Source: Rhodospirillales bacterium
GTDB taxonomy: Bacteria; Pseudomonadota; Alphaproteobacteria; Rhodospirillales; 2-02-FULL-58-16
DNA: 14,828 bases
Assembly: GCA_021775195.1 (NCBI GenBank)
Contig: JAJFIG010000530.1
Coordinates: forward strand, 1-14,828
Direction: 5' to 3'
Below are positions 1-6,713 of this stretch, one piece after another. The notes beneath the pieces were generated by a model that saw nothing but the letters and a program-made list of their open reading frames with translations, made no database searches and had not been told where the DNA came from. The stretch's first letter is position 1; each line of letters begins with the position of its first letter. The translations under genes were made by a program, and so were the position numbers.

Positions 1-2009
1 AGGCCGTGACCGCGGCCGGATACGGCGCCAAAGCCGTCGAAGCGGAGCGGGCAGGGGAGGCCGAGGACGAGGAGCTTGCCCGGCGCAGCCGCGACGACCT
101 TCGGGTCTTTGCCGTTTCGGCGGCGCTGACCCTGCCTCTGGTGGTCCAAATGTTGTGGGAGCTGGCGGGTATCCATTGGATGATCCCGGCGCTCGTCCAA
201 CTCATCCTGGCAACCCCCGTCCAGTTCTGGGCCGGTGCCCGGTTCTACCGGGCCGCCTGGGGGGCGCTGAAGGCGGGTACCGGCAACATGGACCTGCTGG
301 TCGCCTTGGGCACCTCCGCCGCCTACGGCCTGAGCCTCTACAATGCCGTCATCGCCGGACAGGGCCATCTCTATTTCGAGGCCGGCGCCGCCGTCATCAC
401 CCTCGTGCTTTTCGGAAAATGGCTCGAAAGCAGGGCCAAGCGCGGCACCACGGCGGCCATCCGGGCGCTGATGGAGTTGCGGCCGGAAACCGCCCGCGTG
501 ATCCGCGACGGCCGCGAGCAGGAAATCCCCGCCGCCGCCGTCACCAGTGGCGACATCGTCGTCATCCGCCCCGGCGAGCGTTTGCCGGTGGACGGCGTCG
601 TCCTCGAAGGCACGAGCCATATCGATGAATCCCTGATCACCGGCGAAAGCCTGCCGGTGGCGAAGGGGGCCGGCGACAGCGTCACCGGCGGCGCCATCAA
701 CGCCGAGGGCCTGCTCCGGATTCGCGCCACCACGGTCGGGACGGAATCGGTTTTATCCCGTATTATCAAGATGGTACAGGAAGCGCAGGGGAGCAAGGCG
801 CCGATCCAGAAACTGGTCGACCGGATCGCCGCCATCTTCGTCCCCATCGTTCTTCTCATCGCCGCGGCGACCCTGGCGGGTTGGCTGTACGCCGGCGCCG
901 GCCTCTCCGTTGCCGTCATCAACGCCGTCGCCGTCCTGGTCATCGCCTGCCCCTGTGCCCTTGGCCTGGCGACACCGACCGCGATCATGGTCGGCACCGG
1001 CATCGCCGCCCGCCACGGCATCCTGATCAAGGACGCCGATGCCCTCGAGCGCGCCCACCGCGTCTCCACGGTGGTCTTCGACAAGACCGGGACCCTGACC
1101 GAGGGCCGCCCCCGGCTAACCGACGCCTTGGCCGTGGACGGCGACGACAAGGCCTTGATCCGCCTTGCCGCCTCGGCCCAGCAGGGCAGCGAACACCCGC
1201 TGGCCGGCGCCGTGTTGGCCCGGGCCGGTGAACTGGGAGTAGACCTTTCCCAGCCCGGCGAATTCCGTGGCCTGCCCGGGCGCGGCCTGGTCGCCACCGT
1301 CGAGGACACGGCCCTTGCCATCGGCAGCCGGCGCCTGATGACCGAAGAGGATGTCGACACCGGCCCCCTGGAGCCCGATGCCGAGGCCTTGGAAGGGCAG
1401 GGGCGCACCGTCATGTGGGTTGCGGCCCGGGAACCGTCACCGCGGCTCCTCGGCCTCATCGCCGTCGGCGACACGCTCAAGGACGATGCCTCGGAAGCCG
1501 TTGCCCGCCTCGGTGGCCGCGGCATCGATGTGATCATGCTCACCGGCGACAACGCCCGCAGCGCCGCCGCCATCGCCGAAAAGGCCTCGATAACGCGGGT
1601 CCTGGCCGAGGTCCTGCCCGGGGACAAGGCCGGCGAGGTGAAACGCCTGAAGGACCAGGGCGCCGTCGTCGCCATGGTCGGGGACGGCGTCAACGATGCC
1701 CCGGCCCTGGCCGCCGCCGACGTCGGCATCGCCATGGGAACGGGATCGGACGTCGCCATGCATACCGCCGGGGTGACCCTCATGCGCAGCGCCCCGTCGC
1801 TGGTTTCCGACGCCATCACCATTTCCCGCGTGACCTACGCGAAGATCCGCCAGAACCTGTTCTGGGCCTTTATTTACAACGTCATAGCCCTGCCGCTGGC
1901 GGGCCTGGGCTACCTCAGCCCGGTCATCGCCGGCGCCGCCATGGCCCTGAGCAGTGTTTCCGTGGTCTCCAACTCGCTGCTGCTCAAGCGTTGGCGGCCC
2001 GGCGCCTGA
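1..2009 (+). CDS. copA: Copper-translocating P1B-type ATPase CopA (5' end cut by window)
   Basis: This is an inner-membrane pump that exports Cu(I) to the periplasm at the cost of ATP. Reading frame 3 is open from the window edge. The GTG at 6 is not a believable start, because the first residues ([11 protein letters not shown]) look like the tail of a heavy-metal-associated domain whose CxxC part lies upstream. In order, the sequence shows membrane segments, the actuator TGE motif (near 639-647), the membrane CPC ion-binding motif (CPCALG near 948-965), the phosphorylation motif DKTGT (near 1080), the SEHP motif of the nucleotide-binding domain (near 1188), TGDN (near 1542) and GDGVNDAP (near 1680). 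The last membrane helix carries MALSS, typical of Cu(I)/Ag(I) pumps. CPC together with the adjacent CueR-type regulator favours copper over Zn/Cd. cueR follows after 20 bases, so the two are probably co-transcribed. The promoter is outside the window. Confidence 0.95.
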   Translation, partial: AVTAAGYGAKAVEAERAGEAEDEELARRSRDDLRVFAVSAALTLPLVVQMLWELAGIHWMIPALVQLILATPVQFWAGARFYRAAWGALKAGTGNMDLLVALGTSAAYGLSLYNAVIAGQGHLYFEAGAAVITLVLFGKWLESRAKRGTTAAIRALMELRPETARVIRDGREQEIPAAAVTSGDIVVIRPGERLPVDGVVLEGTSHIDESLITGESLPVAKGAGDSVTGGAINAEGLLRIRATTVGTESVLSRIIKMVQEAQGSKAPIQKLVDRIAAIFVPIVLLIAAATLAGWLYAGAGLSVAVINAVAVLVIACPCALGLATPTAIMVGTGIAARHGILIKDADALERAHRVSTVVFDKTGTLTEGRPRLTDALAVDGDDKALIRLAASAQQGSEHPLAGAVLARAGELGVDLSQPGEFRGLPGRGLVATVEDTALAIGSRRLMTEEDVDTGPLEPDAEALEGQGRTVMWVAAREPSPRLLGLIAVGDTLKDDASEAVARLGGRGIDVIMLTGDNARSAAAIAEKASITRVLAEVLPGDKAGEVKRLKDQGAVVAMVGDGVNDAPALAAADVGIAMGTGSDVAMHTAGVTLMRSAPSLVSDAITISRVTYAKIRQNLFWAFIYNVIALPLAGLGYLSPVIAGAAMALSSVSVVSNSLLLKRWRPGA

Positions 2010-2029
2010 CATCGAAAGGGAGAACCCCA

Positions 2030-2422
2030 ATGAACATCGGAACCGTCGCCAAAACCTCCGGCGTTCCCACCAAGACCATCCGCTACTACGAAAGCATCGG
2101 CCTGATCCCGCCCGCGAGCCGTGGCGACAACGGCTACCGCACCTACAGCCAGATGGACGTCGAGACCCTGCGCTTCATCCACCGGGCCCGCCGCCTCGGG
2201 TTTCCGGTCAAGGACGTCGGCAACCTGCTGGCCCTTTGGCAGGACAAGAACCGGGCCAGCGCCGACGTCAAGGCCTTCGCCCTGCGTCACATCGAGGAGG
2301 TGGAACGGCGTATCACGGAACTGGAGTCCATCCGCCAGACCCTGCTCGACCTGACCAAGCGCTGCCACGGCGACGACCGTCCCGGCTGCCCGATCCTCGA
2401 CGACCTGGCAGGGGCGATGTAA
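2030..2422 (+). CDS. cueR: MerR-family Cu(I)-responsive regulator CueR
   Basis: This is a 130-residue dimeric transcription factor that should twist copper-export promoters into an active form when it binds Cu(I). The N-terminus is a MerR winged helix (residues 1-70, with the TIRYYESIGLIPPA core). A dimerisation helix follows at about 80-108, then a metal-binding loop with C112 and C120. These two cysteines, and S77, fall at the same positions as in Escherichia coli CueR; Ser at 77 marks sensors of monovalent metals, whereas divalent sensors carry Cys. The ATG at 2030 is preceded by AAGGGAG at 2016-2022, a good ribosome-binding site. A longer reading frame runs upstream into copA but is only the extension of this frame. 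The gene sits 20 bases after copA, so it probably autoregulates together with the pump. Distinguishing copper from silver or gold sensing is not possible here. Confidence 0.94.
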   Translation: MNIGTVAKTSGVPTKTIRYYESIGLIPPASRGDNGYRTYSQMDVETLRFIHRARRLGFPVKDVGNLLALWQDKNRASADVKAFALRHIEEVERRITELESIRQTLLDLTKRCHGDDRPGCPILDDLAGAM

Positions 2423-2510
2423 CCTTTTAAATTTCAATGACTTATAGATCTATCTATGCAGGTTGGTATTAATGACCGCCTTCAGGTGATTGGCAGACAT
2501 TGGGAGCAAC

Positions 2511-2587
2511 AATGTCCGCTGTACCCCGCGTAACGGACTAAATTCAGAGGCGGCGTTTAGGACTGTTCCTGACCCTAGGCGGACTCC
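2511..2587. repeat. 77-base dispersed repeat, copy 1
   Basis: This copy aligns without gaps to 4027-4103 at 53 of 77 positions by hand count. The conserved blocks are AATGTCCGCT at the start, TACCCC, GTTNAGGAC, TGACCC and GCGGAC near the end. Its left end is identical to copy 2, but its right end has decayed (GGCGGACTCC instead of AGCGGACATT), so the terminal inverted repeat is imperfect. It contains no gene. The two copies have the same orientation and flank the PEP-CTERM gene and its regulatory region. Confidence 0.7.
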
Positions 2588-2633
2588 ACGATCCGGAAAT
2601 TCGTCGAACGTGCAACCCGGCCTTGCGAAGGGG

Positions 2634-2665
2634 AGCGGGAGGAACGAGATGGTTCCTCCCCGCTT
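2634..2665. terminator. Strong hairpin downstream of the PEP-CTERM gene, possible terminator
   Basis: The left arm AGCGGGAGGAAC (2634-2645) pairs with GTTCCTCCCCGCT (2652-2664), with one bulged C and a six-base loop. It lies about 63 bases past the stop of the minus-strand PEP-CTERM gene. No T-run follows on either strand, so it is not a standard Rho-independent terminator. It may act as a transcript 3'-end stabiliser or a weak terminator. Confidence 0.4.
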
Positions 2666-2727
2666 GAGATGTATGTCAGGCGGTGGGGTCGCCTGGGCTA
2701 ATGGGGGTCTGGGCTCCGCAGGGCTGG

Positions 2728-3468
2728 TCAGGCCGGGCGTACGCTTCGGTTCCGGCGCCGCAGGGCGGCCAAACACGCCAATCCGGAACCAAAGAGGATA
2801 AGCGCCCCAGGCGACGGGACGGTAACGACCGTGATAACGTCAGAAAGCGCGTATAAAGAAAATTCCCCAGTTTTGGGAGCAGTTCCGAGTTGTATCCAAA
2901 AATCGCTGAAAACATCTGTGCGGCCAAGAACCGGTGTCGCATCCCCCAAGTTAAAACCGAGTGGCTGTGAAGTCCCGTCGGGAAGGGTCCCGGACCAAAC
3001 AGACAAGCGGCTGGGAGCTAGCGTACCGTCCTCGAAAATGTTGAGTGGGGCGTCGATGGTACCATCCCAAAGATCAAGGTTACCATCCGCTATCTTCGTG
3101 ATCCCGTCGAGAAGGTAAATCGGCGCATCGTTTAATCCAGGGAACCGTGTTCCCGTGTTGTCCCTCGCGTCATGCGGCGCCCCCGCGAACACGGAAGCGA
3201 TAGCGCGCCATTTAACCCCCAGCGCGAGGAGATCAGGCTGAGAGTTAGCAGCGGTGGTGACGAAGGTATTGTAAACACTGATAAATATGGACGTTGCGTC
3301 CCGGGATGTGCTCGTTACGAAGGCCAACCGGTATTGATCTCCGGGGCTAAGGCCCGCCGGGGTTGTGATGGGCACAGCATGCGCCGGCGAAGCGACCCCG
3401 ATCACCGCGAGGACGATAGCGGCGATGCCCAGATAGAGCCCTACCGCAACTGACTTGATGGATTGCAT
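2728..3468 (-). CDS. PEP-CTERM sorting-domain protein, secreted
   Basis: This is a 246-residue exported protein expected to be processed by an exosortase and delivered to the cell surface or extracellular matrix. Residues 1-31 form a Sec signal peptide ending AHA, with predicted cleavage before VP. The C-terminus is a PEP-CTERM signal: VPSPGA at 217-222 (S replaces the usual E), a hydrophobic helix at about 222-235 and an arginine cluster RRRNR at 237-241. The middle (SPGDQYRLAFVTSTSRDATS and later DNTGT, LLDGITKIADGN, LWDGTIDAPLN) resembles a family I recall from PEP-CTERM proteins of other Proteobacteria; its function is unknown to me. The ATG at 3468 has a strong GGAGGA site 9 bases upstream on the minus strand. 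A sigma-54-type promoter and three inverted-repeat sites lie upstream. No exosortase or glycosyltransferase cluster is in the window. Base composition is clearly lower in G+C than that of copA. Confidence 0.88.
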   Translation of the reverse strand: MQSIKSVAVGLYLGIAAIVLAVIGVASPAHAVPITTPAGLSPGDQYRLAFVTSTSRDATSIFISVYNTFVTTAANSQPDLLALGVKWRAIASVFAGAPHDARDNTGTRFPGLNDAPIYLLDGITKIADGNLDLWDGTIDAPLNIFEDGTLAPSRLSVWSGTLPDGTSQPLGFNLGDATPVLGRTDVFSDFWIQLGTAPKTGEFSLYALSDVITVVTVPSPGALILFGSGLACLAALRRRNRSVRPA

Positions 3469-3544
3469 GAAATCGTCCTCCGTGGCTTTCTTAAGCTCGA
3501 CCTTGGATAGCCATGCTGGCGCTTAAAATCCCGCCATTAAGGCA

Positions 3545-3560
3545 CGCAAAAACCATGCCA
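3545..3560 (-). promoter_or_regulatory. Candidate sigma-54 (RpoN) -24/-12 promoter of the PEP-CTERM gene
   Basis: The minus strand reads TGGCATGGTTTTTGCG. Against the RpoN consensus TGGCACG-N4-TTGCW it matches at every fixed base except T for C at position 6, and it ends in G where W is expected. The invariant GG and GC have the required spacing. The predicted start of transcription is near 3534, giving a leader of about 66 bases before the ATG at 3468. RpoN promoters need an enhancer-binding protein bound upstream, and the three inverted repeats lie at the expected distance. Confidence 0.72.
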
Positions 3561-3620
3561 ACCTTCATGGATCGAATGATTTCAACGGATTAACGTGCAA
3601 TCTCAGATTGCTTATTGCCA

Positions 3621-3645
3621 AAAGTGTAAAAAATCCCGACACTTT
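3621..3645. promoter_or_regulatory. Inverted-repeat element, site A (putative activator site)
   Basis: The arms AAAGTGT (3621-3627) and ACACTTT (3639-3645) are perfect complements around an 11-base centre that ends ATCCCG. The centre of the site lies about 99 bases upstream of the predicted start of transcription, a usual distance for an enhancer-binding protein of sigma-54 RNA polymerase. It is nearly identical to site C. Confidence 0.68.
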
Positions 3646-3734
3646 TTTTTGTGGGCTTTCCCGGGGCCGGGATGGCGTAAACGTAATTTGGTATTATTCA
3701 ACAACGGGTTGCGGACAAACGGCGTCCATATTGC

Positions 3735-3759
3735 CGAGTGTAAAGGATTCCGACACCTA
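3735..3759. promoter_or_regulatory. Inverted-repeat element, site B (diverged copy)
   Basis: The core is AGTGT (3737-3741), then 11 bases ending ATTCCG, then ACACC (3753-3757). It keeps GTGTAAA and CCGACAC of the other two copies, and the same 11-base spacing, but has lost the outer A/T pairs. The centre is about 213 bases upstream of the predicted start of transcription. Confidence 0.6.
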
Positions 3760-3843
3760 AAACCCGTGATTGCATAACATAGTATGCACAATGGCAGATT
3801 GTCTTGTGTTTGCATAGATTTAGTGAATTTTTGGGCGGGTGCA

Positions 3844-3868
3844 AAAGTGTAAAGAATCCCGACACTTT
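3844..3868. promoter_or_regulatory. Inverted-repeat element, site C (putative activator site)
   Basis: The arms AAAGTGT (3844-3850) and ACACTTT (3862-3868) flank the 11-base centre AAAGAATCCCG. It differs from site A at one base of 25 by eye. The centre lies about 322 bases upstream of the predicted start of transcription. Spacing between successive centres is 114 and 109 bases. Confidence 0.65.
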
Positions 3869-4026
3869 GGTTGATTTCTAGGAATTAGTGCCCAAAAGAA
3901 GCCTTTCGCCGTTCGTTCGGGGCCCGGGTCAGGTGCGCCGAATGTCTCTTGATGGCTAGAAAGGGAAGTTAGCGGCCCTGCTACTTCACGACCGCTTTTG
4001 AGGGGATAGGGGAAGTTCGGAGCGTC

Positions 4027-4103
4027 AATGTCCGCTCTACCCCAAACAGCAGACCAATTTTACGGCTGTCGTTCAGGACCGCTCATGACCCAAAGCGGAC
4101 ATT
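4027..4103. repeat. 77-base dispersed repeat, copy 2, with perfect terminal inverted repeats
   Basis: The element begins AATGTCCGCT (4027-4036) and ends with its exact reverse complement AGCGGACATT (4094-4103). It matches 2511-2587 at 53 of 77 ungapped positions, in the same orientation. It lies 27 bases past the stop of the receiver-domain gene, so it may be in that transcript's tail. Size and terminal inverted repeats suggest a small mobile or palindromic intergenic repeat. No transposase is nearby. Confidence 0.72.
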
Positions 4104-4130
4104 CGCTGGATTGTCCCATTCCGTCCGAGG

Positions 4131-4502
4131 CTAACCGATCAGTCTCTCTATCTCGCCCTTCAACTCATCCTCGGTGAATGGCTTGACGATATAGCCGATG
4201 CCTGCGGGCGGTGCGTTCTTTAGCAACTTGGAGGCTTCCTTATCGCCAAAGGCCGTCACATAAACCACGGGAATTTGGTGCAACTCCTGGATCCTAAGGG
4301 ATGCCTCCAGACCATCCATCTCGCCAATCAACTTAATATCCATCAAAACCAGGTCCGGCATATCCTTGCCCGCCATTTCGATTGCCCGCTCTCCGGATAG
4401 AGCCACACCCGTCACCTCATAACCCAGCTTTTTCAACATTCCTTGCTCGGTCATTGCGGTTATCGGTTCGTCCTCGACAACCAGGATGCGTTTCTTGGTC
4501 AT
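4131..4502 (-). CDS. Stand-alone response-regulator receiver domain protein
   Basis: This 123-residue CheY-like protein receives a phosphoryl group from a histidine kinase. The acidic pocket is E10-D11, the phospho-acceptor is D55 (LVLMDIKL), and the switch residues are T83 and K107 (VKPF). No output domain follows, so it cannot itself bind DNA. It must act by protein contact or as a phosphorelay step. The start chosen is the ATG at 4502, preceded on the minus strand by GAGGAG eight bases away. An ATG 18 bases earlier would add only MRGASI. The start overlaps the stop of the kinase gene by four bases (ATGA), strong evidence that the two are translationally coupled and form a cognate pair. Single receivers of this type commonly partner with kinases of the HisKA_2/HWE group. 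The target is unknown. Confidence 0.9.
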   Translation of the reverse strand: MTKKRILVVEDEPITAMTEQGMLKKLGYEVTGVALSGERAIEMAGKDMPDLVLMDIKLIGEMDGLEASLRIQELHQIPVVYVTAFGDKEASKLLKNAPPAGIGYIVKPFTEDELKGEIERLIG

Positions 4503-6469
4503 GATGGATGCTCCTCGCAAAACCTAATTTCGAAACAGGTGCCGGCCGACCCGTCGAACCTGACATCGCCTCCCATACTTGCGGCCAGCGCACAGACCAA
4601 TTGCAGGCCCAGCGTCTTGGTCTGGTGAAGGTTAAAGTCCTTCGGCAGTCCCTTACCATCGTCAGCAACGATCAGTTCAATCGCCCCGCCGTCTTTCTGG
4701 CGCAAAGAGACATCAACGTTGCCGGACGAAGCGTTGACGAAAGCGTGTTTTTGGCAGTTGGAAATCAACTCGCTAATGATTTGCCCATAGGCATTTGCGT
4801 GGTCCACATCGAGGGGGATATCGTCCACATCGACGTGGAAGGAGATTTGCTCCAAAATACCCCCGCCACTCGCCTTCGTGTCAGCTACGAGGGTGTTTAG
4901 AAATTCCCTGGCGTTGATGACGTTTAAATCACCTTGAAGATGAAGGCTCGCATAGACATGCGCCATGAGCATGACCCGTCTATAGCTTTCTTGAATCACT
5001 TCCTTGGTATGAACGTCGTTCTCGGTATTTGCCTGCAACCACAACATACCTGAAATGACTTGTAGGTTGTTTTTGACCCGGTGGTGGATTTCCTGAAGCA
5101 GAACTTCCTTTTCCTTCAGCGAGGCCTTGATCTTTTCCTCCGCCTTCTTGCCAGCGGTGATGTCGTAGACAGTTCCTGACATACTGAGCGGCTCTCCCGC
5201 TTTGTCAAACACCACCTCCCCCTGCGTGTGAACGTGGCGGATGCTTCCGTCAGGCCAGATGATACGATAATCCATAACATAGGAGGATTCGTTCCGTAGG
5301 GCTTTTTCTACAGCAGTCACAACGGCTTGACGGTCATCGGGATGAATGAGTTCGAGAAATGCCTCGTAGGTCAATCCATCATTATTCGATTCTCGTCCGA
5401 AGAGGCGGTAAATCTCGTCAGACCAGCGCAGAGAGCCGGTTTTCACGTTCCAGTCCCAGTTTCCGAGATGGGCGATGCGTTGGGCGTTTACTAATCTCGC
5501 CTCGCTCTTCCTCAGTTCCGCTGTTCGTTCCTCGATCCGCAATTCCAAATTATCCTGGGCTAGTCTCAAACTGGCTGTCTGTTTTGCCACGGTGCGGCGC
5601 AGGATGACGATCCAAGCCAAGACCAGAAAAATTAAGACGGTTACGCCCGCGGCCGCCAAACTTACGTATCGGGTAACGACGGCACTCGGCACACCTCTCG
5701 GGGCGACGATGGCGAACCATTTGTCGTAAATCTCGTCATAGCGGCCCGTCGCCTTGATAATCCTCAGCCCCTCATTAAACCGGTCGAGAAGATCGGAATT
5801 TCCTTCCTTCACCGCGAACCCATAGCCGCGACCGTGAACGTTGACGACCGGCCCCGTGACTTCCAGGTTGTCCAGCCTTGATTCATTGGCAATAAGCAAC
5901 CCCACCAACCGTGGGACGAAAGCGTAGTCGTGTTCGCCGGACGCCAGAACGCGCAAGGCTTCGGGCACAGTCGGGGTAAGCACGAGGTTGTCGGAAAGGC
6001 CATTCCGCACCAACCATTCATGGGTCGCGTCATTTTTCATTACGAGGGTGGACGTGTCGCGCATCTCTTCCATAGCGACGATGCCGGGGCTTTCTGTACG
6101 CTTGAAAAGTACCCCGTTCCCTATGGTATGTGGCGCGGTGAAATCGAAAATTTTTTCGCGCTGTTCAGAATATGATACCAGTGGCAGCGCGTCTATTTCT
6201 CCGCGTCCAAGAGCCCGGAAGACCTCATTCCAGGGACCGACACGGAAGCTCACCTTGATGCCCATAACCTCGCAGACAGCCTTCATCAGATCGACACTGA
6301 AGCCATCTGCCCGGCCATCAGCGGTCACAAGGGCATAAGGGGGGTAATCCAGTTCACTGCCAACGATGATTTCAGTTTTCTTATCCGCACCGGTCGCATG
6401 CGTTGCGGGCAAGCCGACCACAACGACCGCCAACACGGCAGACCATATGATCTTCGCGAGACACTTCAT
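4499..6469 (-). CDS. Sensor histidine kinase with periplasmic solute-binding (SBP_bac_3) sensor, PAS and HisKA_2 domains
   Basis: This is a 656-residue membrane sensor kinase. From the start used here, residues 1-28 are a signal sequence, about 33-258 a periplasmic amino-acid-type solute-binding domain (IIVGSELDYPPY... GFSVDLMKAV), 267-290 a membrane helix, about 295-325 a coiled coil (ELRIEERTAELRKSEARL), 325-440 a PAS domain (GNWDWN ... HPDD ... YRIIWPDGSIRHV), then the phosphorylation helix EIHHRVKNNLQ with H463 as the likely acceptor. The ATPase domain follows, with an N-box (ELISNCQKHAF, 567-577) and DDGKGLP (603-609). The HRVKNN form places it in the HisKA_2 group. The ligand is probably a small polar molecule such as an amino acid, but this is inference. 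The start is uncertain: the ATG at 6469 gives a clean signal peptide but has no strong ribosome-binding site; TTG at 6535 or ATG at 6526 would add 19-22 residues. The stop overlaps the receiver gene's start. Confidence 0.9.
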   Translation of the reverse strand: MKCLAKIIWSAVLAVVVVGLPATHATGADKKTEIIVGSELDYPPYALVTADGRADGFSVDLMKAVCEVMGIKVSFRVGPWNEVFRALGRGEIDALPLVSYSEQREKIFDFTAPHTIGNGVLFKRTESPGIVAMEEMRDTSTLVMKNDATHEWLVRNGLSDNLVLTPTVPEALRVLASGEHDYAFVPRLVGLLIANESRLDNLEVTGPVVNVHGRGYGFAVKEGNSDLLDRFNEGLRIIKATGRYDEIYDKWFAIVAPRGVPSAVVTRYVSLAAAGVTVLIFLVLAWIVILRRTVAKQTASLRLAQDNLELRIEERTAELRKSEARLVNAQRIAHLGNWDWNVKTGSLRWSDEIYRLFGRESNNDGLTYEAFLELIHPDDRQAVVTAVEKALRNESSYVMDYRIIWPDGSIRHVHTQGEVVFDKAGEPLSMSGTVYDITAGKKAEEKIKASLKEKEVLLQEIHHRVKNNLQVISGMLWLQANTENDVHTKEVIQESYRRVMLMAHVYASLHLQGDLNVINAREFLNTLVADTKASGGGILEQISFHVDVDDIPLDVDHANAYGQIISELISNCQKHAFVNASSGNVDVSLRQKDGGAIELIVADDGKGLPKDFNLHQTKTLGLQLVCALAASMGGDVRFDGSAGTCFEIRFCEEHPS

Positions 6470-6713
6470 CTGTCGACATATGATTATTGAGCGGAGAATT
6501 ATAGTGTGGCTTGGTACTCCCGGCATTGATCCCAATCAAATTGGACGCACGCAGACTTGAACACATAGATCCGGTTCGGGCTATGAGCGCAGATCCCGTC
6601 CCCTCTACGCCCAACACCGGGTATTGAACGGCAGAAAAATTTTATATTCGTTTATTTTCAGGTGATTAGGGGAGTCATTCCATAAGGTCGTGGCCGTGGT
6701 GTTGAACCAGCGC

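Larger units (their letters stand above)
2423..2727. other. Intergenic region between cueR and the PEP-CTERM gene
   Basis: No convincing gene is seen in this 305-base stretch between convergent genes. It begins AT-rich (2424-2470), then carries one copy of a 77-base repeat (2511-2587) and a strong hairpin (2634-2665). Short open frames on both strands lack ribosome-binding sites and recognisable domains. No classical terminator with a T-run is visible after cueR. Confidence 0.6.
3469..4130. other. Long non-coding region upstream of the PEP-CTERM gene
   Basis: This is 662 bases without a supportable gene, between the PEP-CTERM start and the stop of the receiver gene, both on the minus strand. 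It holds a sigma-54-type promoter (3545-3560), three copies of an inverted-repeat element (3621-3645, 3735-3759, 3844-3868), a small hairpin at 3965-3987 (GAAGTTAGC / GCTACTTC) and the second copy of the 77-base repeat (4027-4103). The part up to about 3880 is AT-rich. Two overlapping frames at 3595-3815 are explained by the repeats and lack ribosome-binding sites. Confidence 0.7.

Noticed and set aside
371..1822. Long minus-strand open frame (483 codons) inside copA
   Set aside because: Its residues are arginine/serine/threonine-rich and without domains. It is the antisense shadow of high-GC copA, whose motifs are all in the plus frame.
2450..2801. Small open frames on both strands between cueR and the PEP-CTERM gene
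   Set aside because: They overlap the 77-base repeat and the hairpin, or the 3' end of the PEP-CTERM gene, and have no ribosome-binding site or recognisable residues.
3595..3815. Two small overlapping open frames in the AT-rich region upstream of the PEP-CTERM gene
   Set aside because: Both span the inverted-repeat sites, lack ribosome-binding sites and show no protein-like pattern; the DNA is better explained as regulatory.
3621..3868. Three spaced repeats read as a CRISPR array
   Set aside because: There are only three copies, one diverged, spaced by about 85-95 bases with no cas gene. The position relative to the -24/-12 element fits activator sites far better.
4027..4103. 77-base element as a tRNA-like gene (length and a GTTCAGGAC stretch recall a T-loop)
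   Set aside because: The terminal pairing is 10 bases instead of 7 and no anticodon arm or D-loop pattern is visible; the second copy would not fold either.
4131..6469. The kinase/receiver pair as the PrsK/PrsR regulators of the PEP-CTERM gene
   Set aside because: PrsR-type regulators have an AAA+ sigma-54-interaction domain and a helix-turn-helix; this receiver has neither, and the kinase has a solute-binding sensor.
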